In this document: in pieces, positions 1 to 9,903 of the stretch
Layout of the letters: each line of letters begins with the position of its first letter
Numbering within the stretch: the first letter of the stretch is position 1
Assembly (NCBI RefSeq): GCF_000153485.2
Contig: NC_018721.1
Location: 1,178,001-1,242,000, forward strand
Length of the DNA: 64,000 bases
Source: Psychroflexus torquis ATCC 700755
GTDB taxonomy: Bacteria > Bacteroidota > Bacteroidia > Flavobacteriales > Flavobacteriaceae
Direction of reading: 5' to 3'
Position numbers and translations under genes: made by a program
The notes under the pieces: model-generated
What the model was told of the DNA's origin: nothing
Seen by the model: only the letters and a program-made list of their open reading frames with translations
Database searches by the model: none

Positions 1-981
1 TCCAATGGAGTTATCACCTTTTAAAATACAACTTGGGTACTTCCAGGTTATAGCTGAGCCAGTTTCCACTTGAGTCCAACTTATTTTAGCATTTTTCTCG
101 CAAATTCCTCTTTTGGTGACAAAATTAAAGACTCCACCTATACCCTCTTTATTTCCAGGGTACCAGTTTTGAACTGTTGAGTATTTGATTTCAGCATTAT
201 CTAAAGCTACCAACTCTACAACAGCCGCATGCAATTGATTTTCATCACGCATAGGAGCTGTACAACCCTCTAGGTAACTAACATAACTAGAATCTTCTGC
301 AATCACCAAAGTTCTTTCAAACTGGCCAGTATTTGCTTGGTTAATTCTAAAGTAGGTTGATAATTCCATTGGACATCTCACCCCTTTTGGAATATAACAA
401 AATGACCCATCACCAAATACTGCGGAATTCAAAGCAGCAAAATAATTATCTGAAGTAGGAACTACTGAACCCATGTACTTCTTTATAAGCTCTGGGTATT
501 CCTGAATAGCTTCTGAAATAGAACAGAAAATAATGCCTTTTTCAGCTAATGTCTTTTTAAAAGTAGTCGTCACAGATATGGAATCAATCACTACATCCAT
601 AGCAACACCAGCTAATTTCTTTTGCTCATCTATAGATATTCCTAATTTTTTGAAGGTTTCCAACATTTCAGGATCTACCTCATCCAAACTATCATATTTA
701 GGCTTAGTGCCAGGTGCAGAATAATAGGATATAGCTTGGTAATCTGGCTTTTCATAACCAATATTAGCCCAGTCTGGCTCCTTCATAGTTAACCAATGCC
801 TGTAAGCATCCAATCTCCATTGTGTCATCCAATCTGGTTCTTCTTTCTTTTTGGAAATACCTATAACTACATCTTCATTTAAACCTGGAGGAAACGTATC
901 GGATTCCATTTCTGTATAAAATCCATACTCATATTCTTTATTCTGAAGTTCCTTCTCCAGTTCTTGTTCTGTATATGCCAT
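1..981 (-). CDS. sufB: SufB, Fe-S cluster assembly scaffold subunit (partial)
   Basis: SufB is the core subunit of the SufBCD complex, a cytoplasmic scaffold on which Fe-S clusters are built. The reading frame is open from an ATG at 979-981 to the window edge (327 codons). The C-terminal part lies outside. The protein begins [12 protein letters not shown] and contains the well-conserved SufB stretches [15 protein letters not shown] near the N-terminus and [18 protein letters not shown] in the middle. It is 17 bp downstream of the SufA-type gene on the same strand, so the two are probably one suf operon that continues beyond position 1. Truncation is caused only by the window. Confidence 0.95.
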   Translation of the reverse strand, partial: MAYTEQELEKELQNKEYEYGFYTEMESDTFPPGLNEDVVIGISKKKEEPDWMTQWRLDAYRHWLTMKEPDWANIGYEKPDYQAISYYSAPGTKPKYDSLDEVDPEMLETFKKLGISIDEQKKLAGVAMDVVIDSISVTTTFKKTLAEKGIIFCSISEAIQEYPELIKKYMGSVVPTSDNYFAALNSAVFGDGSFCYIPKGVRCPMELSTYFRINQANTGQFERTLVIAEDSSYVSYLEGCTAPMRDENQLHAAVVELVALDNAEIKYSTVQNWYPGNKEGIGGVFNFVTKRGICEKNAKISWTQVETGSAITWKYPSCILKGDNSIG

Positions 982-998
982 TATCGTTCTCTTTTAAG

Positions 999-1328
999 TT
1001 AAAGTGAAAAACTTTCACCACAGCCGCATGTCCTTTCTGCGTTAGGATTATTAAAAACAAATCCTTTTCCATTCAACCCACCAGAATATTCTAAGGTGGT
1101 CCCTATTAAATATAAAAAACTACTTTTGTTAATAATAATTCTTACATCATTATCTTCAAAAAGTTTATCTTCGTCGTTCTGGTCTTGATCAAAATTTAGA
1201 TCGTAAGATAACCCAGAGCATCCGCCGCTTTTTACACCAACTCTTACAAAGTGGTTTTTGACATTATAGCCTACTTCACCCATAAGATTAGTTATTTTTA
1301 CCTTCGCTTCTTCGCTAACTTTAATCAT
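999..1328 (-). CDS. sufA: SufA/HesB-type Fe-S carrier protein
   Basis: A-type carrier of 109 residues that receives Fe-S clusters from a scaffold such as SufB and passes them to apoproteins. The three conserved cysteines are visible: one in KSGGCSGLSYDL (about residue 37) and two in the C-terminal CGCGESFSL. Length is typical of the family. It is the first gene before sufB on the same strand, which favours a Suf rather than Isc role. Whether it should be called SufA, IscA or ErpA cannot be settled from the sequence alone; the gene context is the reason for the name. Confidence 0.9.
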   Translation of the reverse strand: MIKVSEEAKVKITNLMGEVGYNVKNHFVRVGVKSGGCSGLSYDLNFDQDQNDEDKLFEDNDVRIIINKSSFLYLIGTTLEYSGGLNGKGFVFNNPNAERTCGCGESFSL

Positions 1329-1357
1329 ATTTAAGTGGATTAATTCTAAATTAGATA

Positions 1358-1365
1358 CAAATATA
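1358..1365 (-). promoter_or_regulatory. Possible -7 promoter element upstream of the suf genes
   Basis: On the minus strand the sequence reads TATATTTG, a perfect match to the Bacteroidota -7 consensus TAnnTTTG, 30 bp upstream of the sufA start codon. I could not find a convincing TTTG -33 element at the usual spacing, so this is tentative. Confidence 0.35.
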
Positions 1366-1503
1366 TAATTAATGAACTATTTCTACATGTTATTTACGAA
1401 ATTATTTGCAATATTTAATTCAATTTTTCTCATTTTTAAAGGAGTTTGGGACTTTTTTTTAAACCGAGAAACCTGCTCACGCTGGCTTCTTGTTTTAAGA
1501 TAA

Positions 1504-1983
1504 TTATAAGCTTTGTTTAGCTAAAACCTTTTGAGCATTTTCAATTGAGAAATTAATAGCAGCTTTCATTTCTTCAGCTGAATTGTATTGCATCTCCAAT
1601 AATTCCACCTTCGCCTTTATGCTATCTTTGTCTTTGGCCTGTAACCCAGTATTAATCTCCGTTCTTGAAAAAGAAGAGCTAAAGCTTTTCATCCAAGCCA
1701 TCATAATATCATGGGCCTTTTGTAAATCTGCAATGGCTGCGGCGTGCTCGCCTACCAGCTGAGTATTCACTTCTTCTAAGCTTTCTAGTTCTTCTTTTTC
1801 ACTTTCAAGCTCAGTGATTAGATTGTTAATCTTACTCATTTGAGGCATCACATCATCATGAATTTGGATAGTTTGCTTCATTTGCGCATCAAATGCTTTA
1901 GCTTCTGCAGACTCCTCCTCTTTCTGACAGGAAAAAGAGATAAATACCATACCTATCAAAATAGATTTTAAAATAAATTTCAT
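1504..1983 (-). CDS. Putative lipoprotein with helical, coiled-coil-prone body
   Basis: Protein of 159 residues of unknown function. The first 19 residues form a signal peptide ending in a lipobox-like FISFSC, predicting a lipid-anchored envelope protein. The mature part is rich in Glu, Lys, Gln and Leu with heptad-like spacing (for example LITELESEKEELESLEEV), so it is probably helical. Similar small flavobacterial lipoproteins are often annotated as hypothetical or viral A-type inclusion protein, a name without functional meaning. It starts 13 bp after the dprA stop on the same strand, so the two may be co-transcribed. Confidence 0.75.
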   Translation of the reverse strand: MKFILKSILIGMVFISFSCQKEEESAEAKAFDAQMKQTIQIHDDVMPQMSKINNLITELESEKEELESLEEVNTQLVGEHAAAIADLQKAHDIMMAWMKSFSSSFSRTEINTGLQAKDKDSIKAKVELLEMQYNSAEEMKAAINFSIENAQKVLAKQSL

Positions 1984-1995
1984 ACTATTAAATTT

Positions 1996-3096
1996 TTAAA
2001 TGATTTCAAATTGTTTACCAGGCAATGGCCTTACAAAACCTCCCAATTCTAAATTAAGAAGAATTGAAGACAGTTTATGGGTTGGTAAACCGCAAATCAA
2101 AGATAACGCATCAATTTCTGCTTTACCAGTTTCTGTAAGTTTTTGTAGTACAAATTTTTCATCGTCATTAAGGTATACAAATAACTGGGTTTGGGTATTC
2201 TTTTTTTTAGTTTCTATGTCCCAATTGAGATTATAAACCAAATCTGCAGCAGAGGTAATCATCTGTGCTTTTTGCTGCTTGATGAGCATGTTACACCCTT
2301 TGCTGAATCTGTCTTGAGGACGGCCTGGAACTGCAAAAACTTCTCGATCGTAGGAATGCGCTATATCTGCCGTCACAAGAGAGCCTCCCTTTTCAGCACT
2401 TTCAATAACAATAGTAGCTTCACTAAGTCCTGCAATAATCCGGTTTCTACTCAGGAAATTCTTGCGATCGAAGGTATCGTCGCTGCAGAAGTCTGTAAAA
2501 AAACCACCATTATTTTCTATAGAAGACACGTATTTTTGATGTACTTTTGGGTAGATTTGATTCAATCCATGTGCCAAACATGCTATGGTTTGAAGATTAT
2601 ACTTGATAGCTGCTCTATGTGCTACAATATCTATTCCATAGGCCAATCCAGAAACTATTACTGGTTTGAGTGGAGCCAAATCTTCTATCAATTGTTCACA
2701 AAAAGCAATACCATGAGTCGTCACTTGACGTGTACCTACTATACTCAAAATAGGCTTGTTCTTAAGATTGATGTTACCTCTAGAAAATAAAAGTATAGGA
2801 CTATCTATGCATTGTTTTAACCGCGATGGATAGTCTTCGTCCTTGAAATAACTAAGCTTTATAGTATTGCTCTGTATGAAGTTGAGCTCCTGTTCTGCCC
2901 CTTTCATTATAGCAGAATCTCTTAGTGTCTTTATTCTCTTACTTCCAATCCCATCTACTTCTTTTAAGTCGTTTGCACTGGCTTGAAATAAGGCTGTTGC
3001 ACTGCCAAAATACTGAAGAAGTTTTTTCGCATTGATATGACCAATCCCCTGCATTTTATGCAACATCAGTAAATAAAGAAGTTCCTGTTCTTGCAT
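1996..3096 (-). CDS. dprA: DprA, DNA-processing protein
   Basis: DprA binds incoming single-stranded DNA during natural transformation and loads RecA. The 366-residue protein has an N-terminal helix-hairpin-helix region (about 1-60, with GIGHINAKKLLQYFG and VDGIGSKRIKTL), the Rossmann-like DprA core (about 100-290, with VSGLAYGIDIVAHRAA, SRNRIIAGLS and KGGSLVTADIA) and a C-terminal winged-helix-like segment. Length is normal. The gene lies between a lipoprotein gene and the antiporter gene on the same strand. Start at 3096 keeps the full HhH region. Confidence 0.95.
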   Translation of the reverse strand: MQEQELLYLLMLHKMQGIGHINAKKLLQYFGSATALFQASANDLKEVDGIGSKRIKTLRDSAIMKGAEQELNFIQSNTIKLSYFKDEDYPSRLKQCIDSPILLFSRGNINLKNKPILSIVGTRQVTTHGIAFCEQLIEDLAPLKPVIVSGLAYGIDIVAHRAAIKYNLQTIACLAHGLNQIYPKVHQKYVSSIENNGGFFTDFCSDDTFDRKNFLSRNRIIAGLSEATIVIESAEKGGSLVTADIAHSYDREVFAVPGRPQDRFSKGCNMLIKQQKAQMITSAADLVYNLNWDIETKKKNTQTQLFVYLNDDEKFVLQKLTETGKAEIDALSLICGLPTHKLSSILLNLELGGFVRPLPGKQFEII

Positions 3097-3114
3097 CTTT
3101 AAGCTTATTAAACC

Positions 3115-4998
3115 TTAATTATTGTCTGCCGGCTTGACTTCTTTGATAGAGGGCTCTTCTACTATTTTTTTAGAAGGTTCTTTTTCAAAAGATTTTCCTA
3201 GATACACCAATTTAGATTCTGGTTCTACTTCAATAGATTTTGAATCGTTTGGTATTATATCCAGTTTCCCTTCTGGATTTTTGATAAACAGAGGAATTAT
3301 TTCAGACTCCACTTTACTCAACTCGATTAAGCCTCGAAAATGTTCGCTGGAATTTAATTCTATTTCATGGATCTCAGGATAATTTCTGGTTAGGTTAACG
3401 AGTTTTATGTAGTCGTCGGTTTGAGAAAATAATCCATCGTCTGGATTGTTCTCCGGATCTTCCATTTCTTCTGAGGATATGACACGGAAGGTTCCTTGTT
3501 CTCCAAATTGTTTTGCAAAGTTTTCAATAGCCTTTTTATTAACAGCCGTATTACCCGTTAAGGCCATTAAGTACCCTACATCACTCAACTCGATATTATC
3601 GATTAAATCATCGGAATAGATATTGGCATTGATAGCATCTAGCCCCATCGCTTTAGCTTTATCTATATTGCTTTTGTTATTATCAACAATAACAACGTGC
3701 CTGTCATTATCCTTTAAATATTTAGCCACTATTCTTGAAAATGATGATGACCCTACAATCAGTATTCCTTGAGAATCCTTAAGAAACACGCCCACCAGTT
3801 TCGCAAAGGGTCTTGCTGTAGTCGCGTTAAGAAGCACGGTGCCTAGAACAATCATAAATACCAAGGGAGTTATTAATTCTGCATTAGGAATGCCTTGGTC
3901 TACCAACTTCAATCCAAAAAGAGAAGCTACACCTGCCGCTACTATCCCTCGAGGACCAACCCAACTAATGAATAACTTTTCGCGAGTTTCCAGAGTGGAT
4001 TTATAACTGCTCAAAAACACGCCCAAAGGCCTAACCACAAATACAACAACCGCAAAAAGGATTAAGGTATTCCAATTGAAAACCAACATCAGGTTTTCAA
4101 AATTAATATTGGCAGCAAGAAGAATAAATAGAATTGAGATCAAAAGAATACTAAGGGATTCCTTAAAATAAAGAAGTTCTTTTAGGTTGGGTAAATTGGT
4201 ATTCCCCATAATAATTCCCATGACCACCACTGCCAATAAGCCACTTTCGTGTGCAAAGTGATCTGCCATTACAAAAACTCCTAAAACGGTAGCCAAAGTG
4301 ACCACGTTTAATAAGTAATGAGGAATAATCTTGGACTTTATTGCAAAAGCCAAAGCTTTGGCGAAGGTAAACCCAAAGGTAAACCCAAAAAGAACAATTT
4401 GACCAAAGTCTACGAGCACAGTAGTTGTAAGGGCCTCGCCTCCTCCAGCGGTTATAAACTCAAATACCAATACAGCAACCAAAGCTCCAATAGGATCTAT
4501 TAATATCCCCTCCCACTTCAATATGGTTGAAACATCTTTTTTGAGAGGGATATTCCTTAAAATTGGAGTGATTACCGTAGGCCCGGTGACAATGATAAGC
4601 CCAGAAAATAGAAGGGAAATTTGCCAGCTTAATCCCAGTATCCAATGAGCTGCCATTCCTGCTCCTACAAAGGTAATCACCACAGCAACGGTAATTAGCT
4701 TAACGATAACGGGACCGACATTCAAAATCTCACCTCGTCTTAAAGTCAGACCACCTTCGAAAAGAATAATACCTATAGCAAGTGAAACAAAATAAAACAA
4801 ACTTTCCCCAGGAAACAAGCCGGTCTCCCCATTCCATATAGGTTCTATAAGCTTGGATCCGTCCTCGGTATATAAAGAAGCAATAGGACCTACAATGAGG
4901 CCTATAAGAATTAATGGTAAAATTGCTGGGATTTTGAAACGCCAAGCGAACCATTGCGCCAAAATTCCTAATATAATTATACTCGCTAGTTCTATCAT
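3115..4998 (-). CDS. CPA-family cation/proton antiporter with TrkA-N domain
   Basis: Inner-membrane antiporter of 627 residues that exchanges Na+ or K+ for protons. About twelve hydrophobic helices fill residues 1-395 (Na_H_Exchanger domain). A cytoplasmic Rossmann domain follows at about 400-530, starting GILIVGSSSFSRIVAKYL, which looks like a TrkA-N nucleotide-binding regulatory domain. The hydrophilic tail is rich in Glu, Lys and Pro. The ion cannot be chosen from sequence. It is the upstream gene of the run 4998-1504 and is divergent from the MBL gene at 5096; the 97-bp gap should hold both promoters. Confidence 0.88.
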   Translation of the reverse strand: MIELASIIILGILAQWFAWRFKIPAILPLILIGLIVGPIASLYTEDGSKLIEPIWNGETGLFPGESLFYFVSLAIGIILFEGGLTLRRGEILNVGPVIVKLITVAVVITFVGAGMAAHWILGLSWQISLLFSGLIIVTGPTVITPILRNIPLKKDVSTILKWEGILIDPIGALVAVLVFEFITAGGGEALTTTVLVDFGQIVLFGFTFGFTFAKALAFAIKSKIIPHYLLNVVTLATVLGVFVMADHFAHESGLLAVVVMGIIMGNTNLPNLKELLYFKESLSILLISILFILLAANINFENLMLVFNWNTLILFAVVVFVVRPLGVFLSSYKSTLETREKLFISWVGPRGIVAAGVASLFGLKLVDQGIPNAELITPLVFMIVLGTVLLNATTARPFAKLVGVFLKDSQGILIVGSSSFSRIVAKYLKDNDRHVVIVDNNKSNIDKAKAMGLDAINANIYSDDLIDNIELSDVGYLMALTGNTAVNKKAIENFAKQFGEQGTFRVISSEEMEDPENNPDDGLFSQTDDYIKLVNLTRNYPEIHEIELNSSEHFRGLIELSKVESEIIPLFIKNPEGKLDIIPNDSKSIEVEPESKLVYLGKSFEKEPSKKIVEEPSIKEVKPADNN

Positions 4999-5095
4999 AA
5001 AATATTAGATTTGAGTAGTTAAAAATAGCACAATCTAGAAGACTCGGATTCCAAAGTTAAGACTCTTTTAGTACTTTGCTGCTAAAATAGAGCTT

Positions 5096-5956
5096 ATGAC
5101 CTTATATCCTGTAGAAACTGGAAACTTTAAACTAGACGGCGGTGCCATGTTTGGTGTTGTGCCAAAATCGCTTTGGCAACGAACTAATCCAGCTGATTCT
5201 AATAACATGATAGACATTGCTGCAACCAGTTTATTGATTGAAAATGGTAAACAACTTATTCTAATCGACACAGGTTTGGGGAACAAGCAAAGTGATAAAT
5301 TCTTTAGTTATTACTATAAATGGGGAGACCACACTTTGGATAAGTCACTAAAAAAACATGGATTCCATAGAGATGATATCACAGATGTATTTATGACTCA
5401 CCTTCACTTTGATCACTGTGGAGGTAGCATTCAATGGAATAATGACAAAACAGGTTACGAACCTGCTTTTAAGAATGCAAAATTCTGGACCAACCAAGAG
5501 CACTGGGACTGGGCTATAACCCCCAACGATCGCGAAAATGCTTCCTTTCTAAAGGAAAATCTTTTACCAATGCAGGAGAGCGGTCACTTACATTTTTTGG
5601 AACGCACTCAAAAAAGGCATTTTTACGAGGAATTGGGATTTGAAGTCCTCTTTGTAGACGGCCATACCGATAAACAGATGATTCCAATCATAGACTATAA
5701 AGGGAAAAAATTGGTTTTTGCGGCAGATTTACTTCCTACAGCAGGCCATATTCCTCTCCCTTATGTCATGGGTTTCGACACCAGACCCTTAAAGACACTT
5801 CAGGAAAAAAAGATATTTCTAGAAGAGGCGACTCAAAACAATTATCACCTCTTTCTTGAGCATGATGCTCACAACGAAATCATCAACTTAAAAGACACTG
5901 AAAAAGGAATACGACTTGACTCTACTTTCAGTTTCAATGAACTCTTTACTAATTAA
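5096..5956 (+). CDS. MBL-fold metallo-hydrolase
   Basis: Metallo-beta-lactamase-fold hydrolase of 286 residues. The metal-binding motif is clear: THLHFDHCGG at about residue 100, with further ligands in DGHTD (about 183) and FAADL (about 201), and a late His in LEHDAHNEI. The insertion between strands and the order of motifs resemble the quorum-quenching lactonase and YtnP-like branch, but the substrate cannot be inferred. No signal peptide, so it is probably cytoplasmic. It is followed 14 bp later by the S8 protease gene on the same strand and may be the first gene of a three-gene unit. Confidence 0.85.
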   Translation: MTLYPVETGNFKLDGGAMFGVVPKSLWQRTNPADSNNMIDIAATSLLIENGKQLILIDTGLGNKQSDKFFSYYYKWGDHTLDKSLKKHGFHRDDITDVFMTHLHFDHCGGSIQWNNDKTGYEPAFKNAKFWTNQEHWDWAITPNDRENASFLKENLLPMQESGHLHFLERTQKRHFYEELGFEVLFVDGHTDKQMIPIIDYKGKKLVFAADLLPTAGHIPLPYVMGFDTRPLKTLQEKKIFLEEATQNNYHLFLEHDAHNEIINLKDTEKGIRLDSTFSFNELFTN

Positions 5957-5970
5957 TTTAATTTTAAAAC

Positions 5971-7653
5971 ATGACGACAAAAACAGTTAAGATAGGCGCT
6001 TGGGGCCTTTTATTTTCAGGATTTCTAATAGGTTGTGCCAGTGGACCAAAGATCACTTCAGAACCCATCCCCAACTTACAGAACGCAAAGGCTAAAACAT
6101 CAGAACTTACAGATGATGAACTTGAAGTTTGGGGAAGCAAAGATCTTTTGAAAGATACCATCCCAGGAATGAGCGTGGATAGAGCTTACCAAGAAATCAT
6201 TAAAGACTACAAAGGAGAAAGCGTCATTGTTGCTGTTCTTGATAGTGGTATTGATATTGAACATGAAGATTTTGAAGGCGTGATCTGGACTAATATTGAT
6301 GAAATTCCTGAGAACGGAATAGACGATGACAAAAATGGTTTTGTCGATGATATCCACGGCTGGAATTTCCTTGGTGACGTTGTTGAAGAAAATCTTGAAT
6401 ACACGCGAATAGTAAGAGATTACCAAGATAAATTTGAAGGTAAATCTGAAAGTGATGTTTCTGAAGATAACTTAGAAGCATTTAAATTATACAAGTCTGC
6501 AAAAGCTGAATATGACAAAGAGCTAACTAGTACAAATGCCAGTTTGAATCGGTATGTCACTATGAACAATCAGCTTCAAGAAGCTGAGGAGAGTTTAAAA
6601 ATTGAACTTGATGTTGATAAGCTTGGCATAGAGAATCTAACGGCTTACGAACCTAAAGATGATATCAGTCTCAACCAAAAAATGCTACTCCTTAATGTTA
6701 TGAATAATATTGGTGAAGATCTAGGTGACATAGAAGACCAACTTGCACAAGCTATGGAGTATTTTGGCAATAGAACCAAATACCATTTCAATTTGGAATT
6801 GAATGCTAGAGCCGAAATACTAGGCGACGATCCAGACGATTTTTCAACCCGCTTTTATGGAAATAACCAAGTGAGTGGTCCCAATGAAGATAAGAAAGAT
6901 GCCAAGCACGGTACTCATGTGGCCGGAATTATAGCAGCCAATAGACTAAATGACAAAGGTGTAAAAGGCGTTGCAGGAAACGTCTTAATTATGCCAATAA
7001 GAGCGGTTCCAGATGGAGATGAATACGATAAAGACATCGCTATGGGTATTCGCTATGCAGTCGATAACGGTGCTAAAGTCATTAACACGTCCTTTGGAAA
7101 ATACTTTTCAACGCATCCAGAATGGGTTATGGAAGCTATAGCGTATGCAGCAGAAAATGATGTATTAATCGTAAATGCTGCAGGAAACGAAGGCATTGAT
7201 CTAGATGAAACACGAGTATATCCTAATGATGAAACTCCAGAAAATCCAATCAATTTTGTGGATAACTTTATCAACGTGGGTTCTATAACTTCAGAATATG
7301 GAGGGAATTTAATTTCAGGATTTTCAAACTACGGAGATAACAGTGTGGACGTTTTTGCGCCGGGATCTTCTATATATGCAACCACTCCACTAAACACCTA
7401 TGAATTCCTACAAGGAACCTCTATGGCTTCTCCAAACGTAGCTGGTGTGGCAGCAATGGTCCGCTCTATTTACCCTAAACTCTCTGCTGCTCAAGTCAAA
7501 CAAATTCTTATGGATTCTGGACTAAGTACAGACCAAGAGGTGGTTCTTGGAGGAGATTCAGAAAACACGCTACCCTTTGATGAAATTTCAGTATCTGGAA
7601 AAATGGTAAATATGTATAATGCTTTAATATTGGCTTCTAAAACTAAAAAATAA
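5971..7653 (+). CDS. S8 family (subtilisin-like) serine protease, lipoprotein
   Basis: Predicted envelope-anchored serine peptidase of 560 residues with lipobox FLIGC at residue 22. The catalytic triad is visible: Asp in VAVLDSGIDIEHED (D91), His in KHGTHVAGII (about 313) and Ser in GTSMASPNVAG (about 484). The Asp-His distance is far larger than in ordinary subtilisins because of a roughly 150-residue acidic, helical insertion (about residues 140-290), a feature I also associate with other flavobacterial S8 enzymes. The stop codon overlaps the start of the M1 peptidase by one base (TAATG), so translation is probably coupled. Confidence 0.93.
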   Translation: MTTKTVKIGAWGLLFSGFLIGCASGPKITSEPIPNLQNAKAKTSELTDDELEVWGSKDLLKDTIPGMSVDRAYQEIIKDYKGESVIVAVLDSGIDIEHEDFEGVIWTNIDEIPENGIDDDKNGFVDDIHGWNFLGDVVEENLEYTRIVRDYQDKFEGKSESDVSEDNLEAFKLYKSAKAEYDKELTSTNASLNRYVTMNNQLQEAEESLKIELDVDKLGIENLTAYEPKDDISLNQKMLLLNVMNNIGEDLGDIEDQLAQAMEYFGNRTKYHFNLELNARAEILGDDPDDFSTRFYGNNQVSGPNEDKKDAKHGTHVAGIIAANRLNDKGVKGVAGNVLIMPIRAVPDGDEYDKDIAMGIRYAVDNGAKVINTSFGKYFSTHPEWVMEAIAYAAENDVLIVNAAGNEGIDLDETRVYPNDETPENPINFVDNFINVGSITSEYGGNLISGFSNYGDNSVDVFAPGSSIYATTPLNTYEFLQGTSMASPNVAGVAAMVRSIYPKLSAAQVKQILMDSGLSTDQEVVLGGDSENTLPFDEISVSGKMVNMYNALILASKTKK

Positions 7654-9476
7654 TGACAAAAACTTTCTTAACGATTGCATTTATCTTTTCATTTTCAATT
7701 CTTTTTGCCCAAAACTCTACAGGGTATTGGCAGCAGCATGTGGATTATGAAATGGAAATCGATTTTGACGCCAAAGATTACCAGTACGATGGATCACAAG
7801 TTCTGGAATACACCAATAATTCTCCAGACACATTAAAACGGGTTTTTTACCATATGTATTTTAATGCTTTTCAACCAGGTAGTGAAATGGATGTGAGGTC
7901 TAGAACGATCGAAGATCCAGACTCTAGAGTTGGAGATCGTATTTCTAAACTTAGCGATGAGGAAATTGGATTTATGAGAGCAAAAACTCTTCGACAAGAT
8001 GGGGAAAAACTAAACTTTAAATTAGTGGGAACTGTCCTTGAAGTTGAGCTCAATGAACCTATTTTACCTAAAGAGTCAAGTACTTTCAAAATGGATTTTG
8101 AAGGTCAAGTCCCTATTCAAATTCGTAGATCTGGAAGAAATAATGCTGAAGGTGTTGAACTTTCTATGACGCAATGGTATCCTAAAATGGCAGAATATGA
8201 TTTTGAAGGCTGGCATGCAGACCCTTATATCGGTAGAGAATTTCATGGGGTTTGGGGAAACTTTGATGTTAAGATCTCTATAGATAAAGATTTCATTTTG
8301 GGAGGTTCTGGATATATCCAAAACCCCAACGAAGTTGGTTATGGATATGAAGATGATGGAGAAAAAGTAAGACGGAAGGGGAAAAAACTAACTTGGCATT
8401 TTAATGCGTCAAATGTACATGACTTTACGTGGGCTGCAGACAAAGACTATATCCATGATAAAATCACTGGAAGCGATGGCACTACTCTTCACTTTTTATA
8501 CAAAGACAATGAGGAAATTATTGAAAATTGGAAGAATTTACAATCCAAAACTTCAGATATATTGGATTTCTTCAATGAACACATTGGCCCATATCCCTAC
8601 GATCAATACTCTGTTATACAAGGAGGTGATGGAGGCATGGAATATGCGATGTGTACACTTATTACTGGAGAAAGAGAATTTGGTAGCTTAGTAGGAGTCA
8701 CTGCACATGAAATGGCTCATTCTTGGTTTCAGCATATTTTAGCAACAGATGAAGCTCAACATGAATGGATGGACGAAGGTTTTACCTCCTATATTTCTGC
8801 TTTAGCAATGAATGAGGTGATGGATCAAAATAGAGATAATGTATTTACAAGAACTTATAAAGGCTATACAAGTCTAGCCAATTCTGGTTTTGAACAACCA
8901 CAAACCACCCATGCAGATCGTTATGAATACAACAGAGCCTATGGCGTAACTGCCTACTCAAAGGGTGCTGTATTTTTAGCTCAGCTAGGCTATTTAATTG
9001 GACAAGAGAATTTAGATAACACCCTAAATCGCTATTTCGATGAGTGGAAGTTTAAGCACCCAACGCCAAATGACTTTATCCGCATTGCTGAAAAAGTAAG
9101 TGGAGCTGAGTTAAGTTGGTACCTCAACGACTGGACAAGAACAACCAATACAATAGATTATGCAATAAAAGGCGTGAGCGTTGAACCTAACACCACTCTA
9201 GTAACTCTTGAACGAGTTGCTCTTACACCAATGCCCATTGAAGTAAAAGTTGACTTTAAAGGAGGAACATCAGAGCTGTATTATATCCCTTTAAGAATTA
9301 TGAGATGGACAAAGCCAGACGCTACTAATATTGAGGAAGATTGGGCTTGGGCTTATCCAACCTATACCTTGAAAATTCCTACAGCTCAATTCGAAATTGA
9401 GAAAATTGAAATTGACCCAAGTGGTTTAATGGCAGATGTTAACAGGGAAGACAACGTTAAGGTTTTGGAGGAATAA
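7653..9476 (+). CDS. M1 family zinc metallopeptidase, exported
   Basis: Gluzincin aminopeptidase-type enzyme of 607 residues with a signal peptide ending near FSILFAQ. The zinc site reads HEMAHSWFQ (HExxH) at about residue 352, with the third ligand Glu in WMDEGFTSY 18 residues on. Upstream, GGDGGMEYAM stands where many aminopeptidases have GxMEN. It overlaps the S8 gene by one base, so the two exported peptidases are probably made together and may act in sequence on periplasmic or surface peptides. The latter is inference. Confidence 0.93.
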   Translation: MTKTFLTIAFIFSFSILFAQNSTGYWQQHVDYEMEIDFDAKDYQYDGSQVLEYTNNSPDTLKRVFYHMYFNAFQPGSEMDVRSRTIEDPDSRVGDRISKLSDEEIGFMRAKTLRQDGEKLNFKLVGTVLEVELNEPILPKESSTFKMDFEGQVPIQIRRSGRNNAEGVELSMTQWYPKMAEYDFEGWHADPYIGREFHGVWGNFDVKISIDKDFILGGSGYIQNPNEVGYGYEDDGEKVRRKGKKLTWHFNASNVHDFTWAADKDYIHDKITGSDGTTLHFLYKDNEEIIENWKNLQSKTSDILDFFNEHIGPYPYDQYSVIQGGDGGMEYAMCTLITGEREFGSLVGVTAHEMAHSWFQHILATDEAQHEWMDEGFTSYISALAMNEVMDQNRDNVFTRTYKGYTSLANSGFEQPQTTHADRYEYNRAYGVTAYSKGAVFLAQLGYLIGQENLDNTLNRYFDEWKFKHPTPNDFIRIAEKVSGAELSWYLNDWTRTTNTIDYAIKGVSVEPNTTLVTLERVALTPMPIEVKVDFKGGTSELYYIPLRIMRWTKPDATNIEEDWAWAYPTYTLKIPTAQFEIEKIEIDPSGLMADVNREDNVKVLEE

Positions 9477-9501
9477 ATAATGTCATAACTGAATTTCAGG
9501 A

Positions 9502-9637
9502 AGCTGTCTCAAAACTTCAAAATTGTCATTCTGAATTTATTTCAGAATCTTAAATTATTTAGATTCAAATAAATTATAGACCCAGAACCCCCAGAAGCGT
9601 CGGGGTAAGGTGACAAAAAATAAGTTTTGAGACCGCT
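9502..9637 (+). repeat. Inverted-repeat element ending in a T run
   Basis: The arms AGCTGTCTCAAAACTT (9502-9517) and AAGTTTTGAGACCGCT (9622-9637) are complementary at 15 of 16 positions. A T run follows the right arm. The interior holds a smaller palindrome-like stretch (GTCATTCTGAATTTATTTCA). It lies just after the M1 gene and could act as a transcription terminator or be a small non-coding mobile repeat. No reading frame is present. Confidence 0.55.
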
Positions 9638-9713
9638 TTTTTTATTGAAAAACTTTAAGGAAGAGTCTACCCTCTTCTGAAGTTTGGACAAAGACAGCTT
9701 ACATAAAGTTGTA

Positions 9714-9899
9714 ATACCAATTTAAATTTATACTGTCGTATAAATAAATTGAATTAGTATTTGATTGATTGAAATCAAAAATATCTAGCATAGCCTTAGC
9801 TACGGTAATTATTTTTGATGAAAAGCAGATTAAAAAAGCCTGTGCCGAATTCATATCGGTAAAACGATTTATTGCGTCATTATAGGTCTAATTTGGTAT
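9714..9899 (+). repeat. MITE-like element, copy 1
   Basis: First of seven copies of a 160-210 bp dispersed element. Ends are ATACCAATTTAAATTTATA and its imperfect inverse, TATAGGTCTAATTTGGTAT. The interior contains a long hairpin (ATCAAAAATA ... TATTTTTGAT arms around CATAGCCTTAGCTACG). It sits between convergent genes and ends 5 bp from the stop of the permease gene. Flanks are TAA on the left and TTA on the right. Confidence 0.8.
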
Positions 9900-9903
9900 T
9901 AAA

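Noticed and set aside
2000..2790. Plus-strand reading frames opposite dprA
   Set aside because: They lie wholly within the well-supported dprA gene on the other strand and show no protein-family features.
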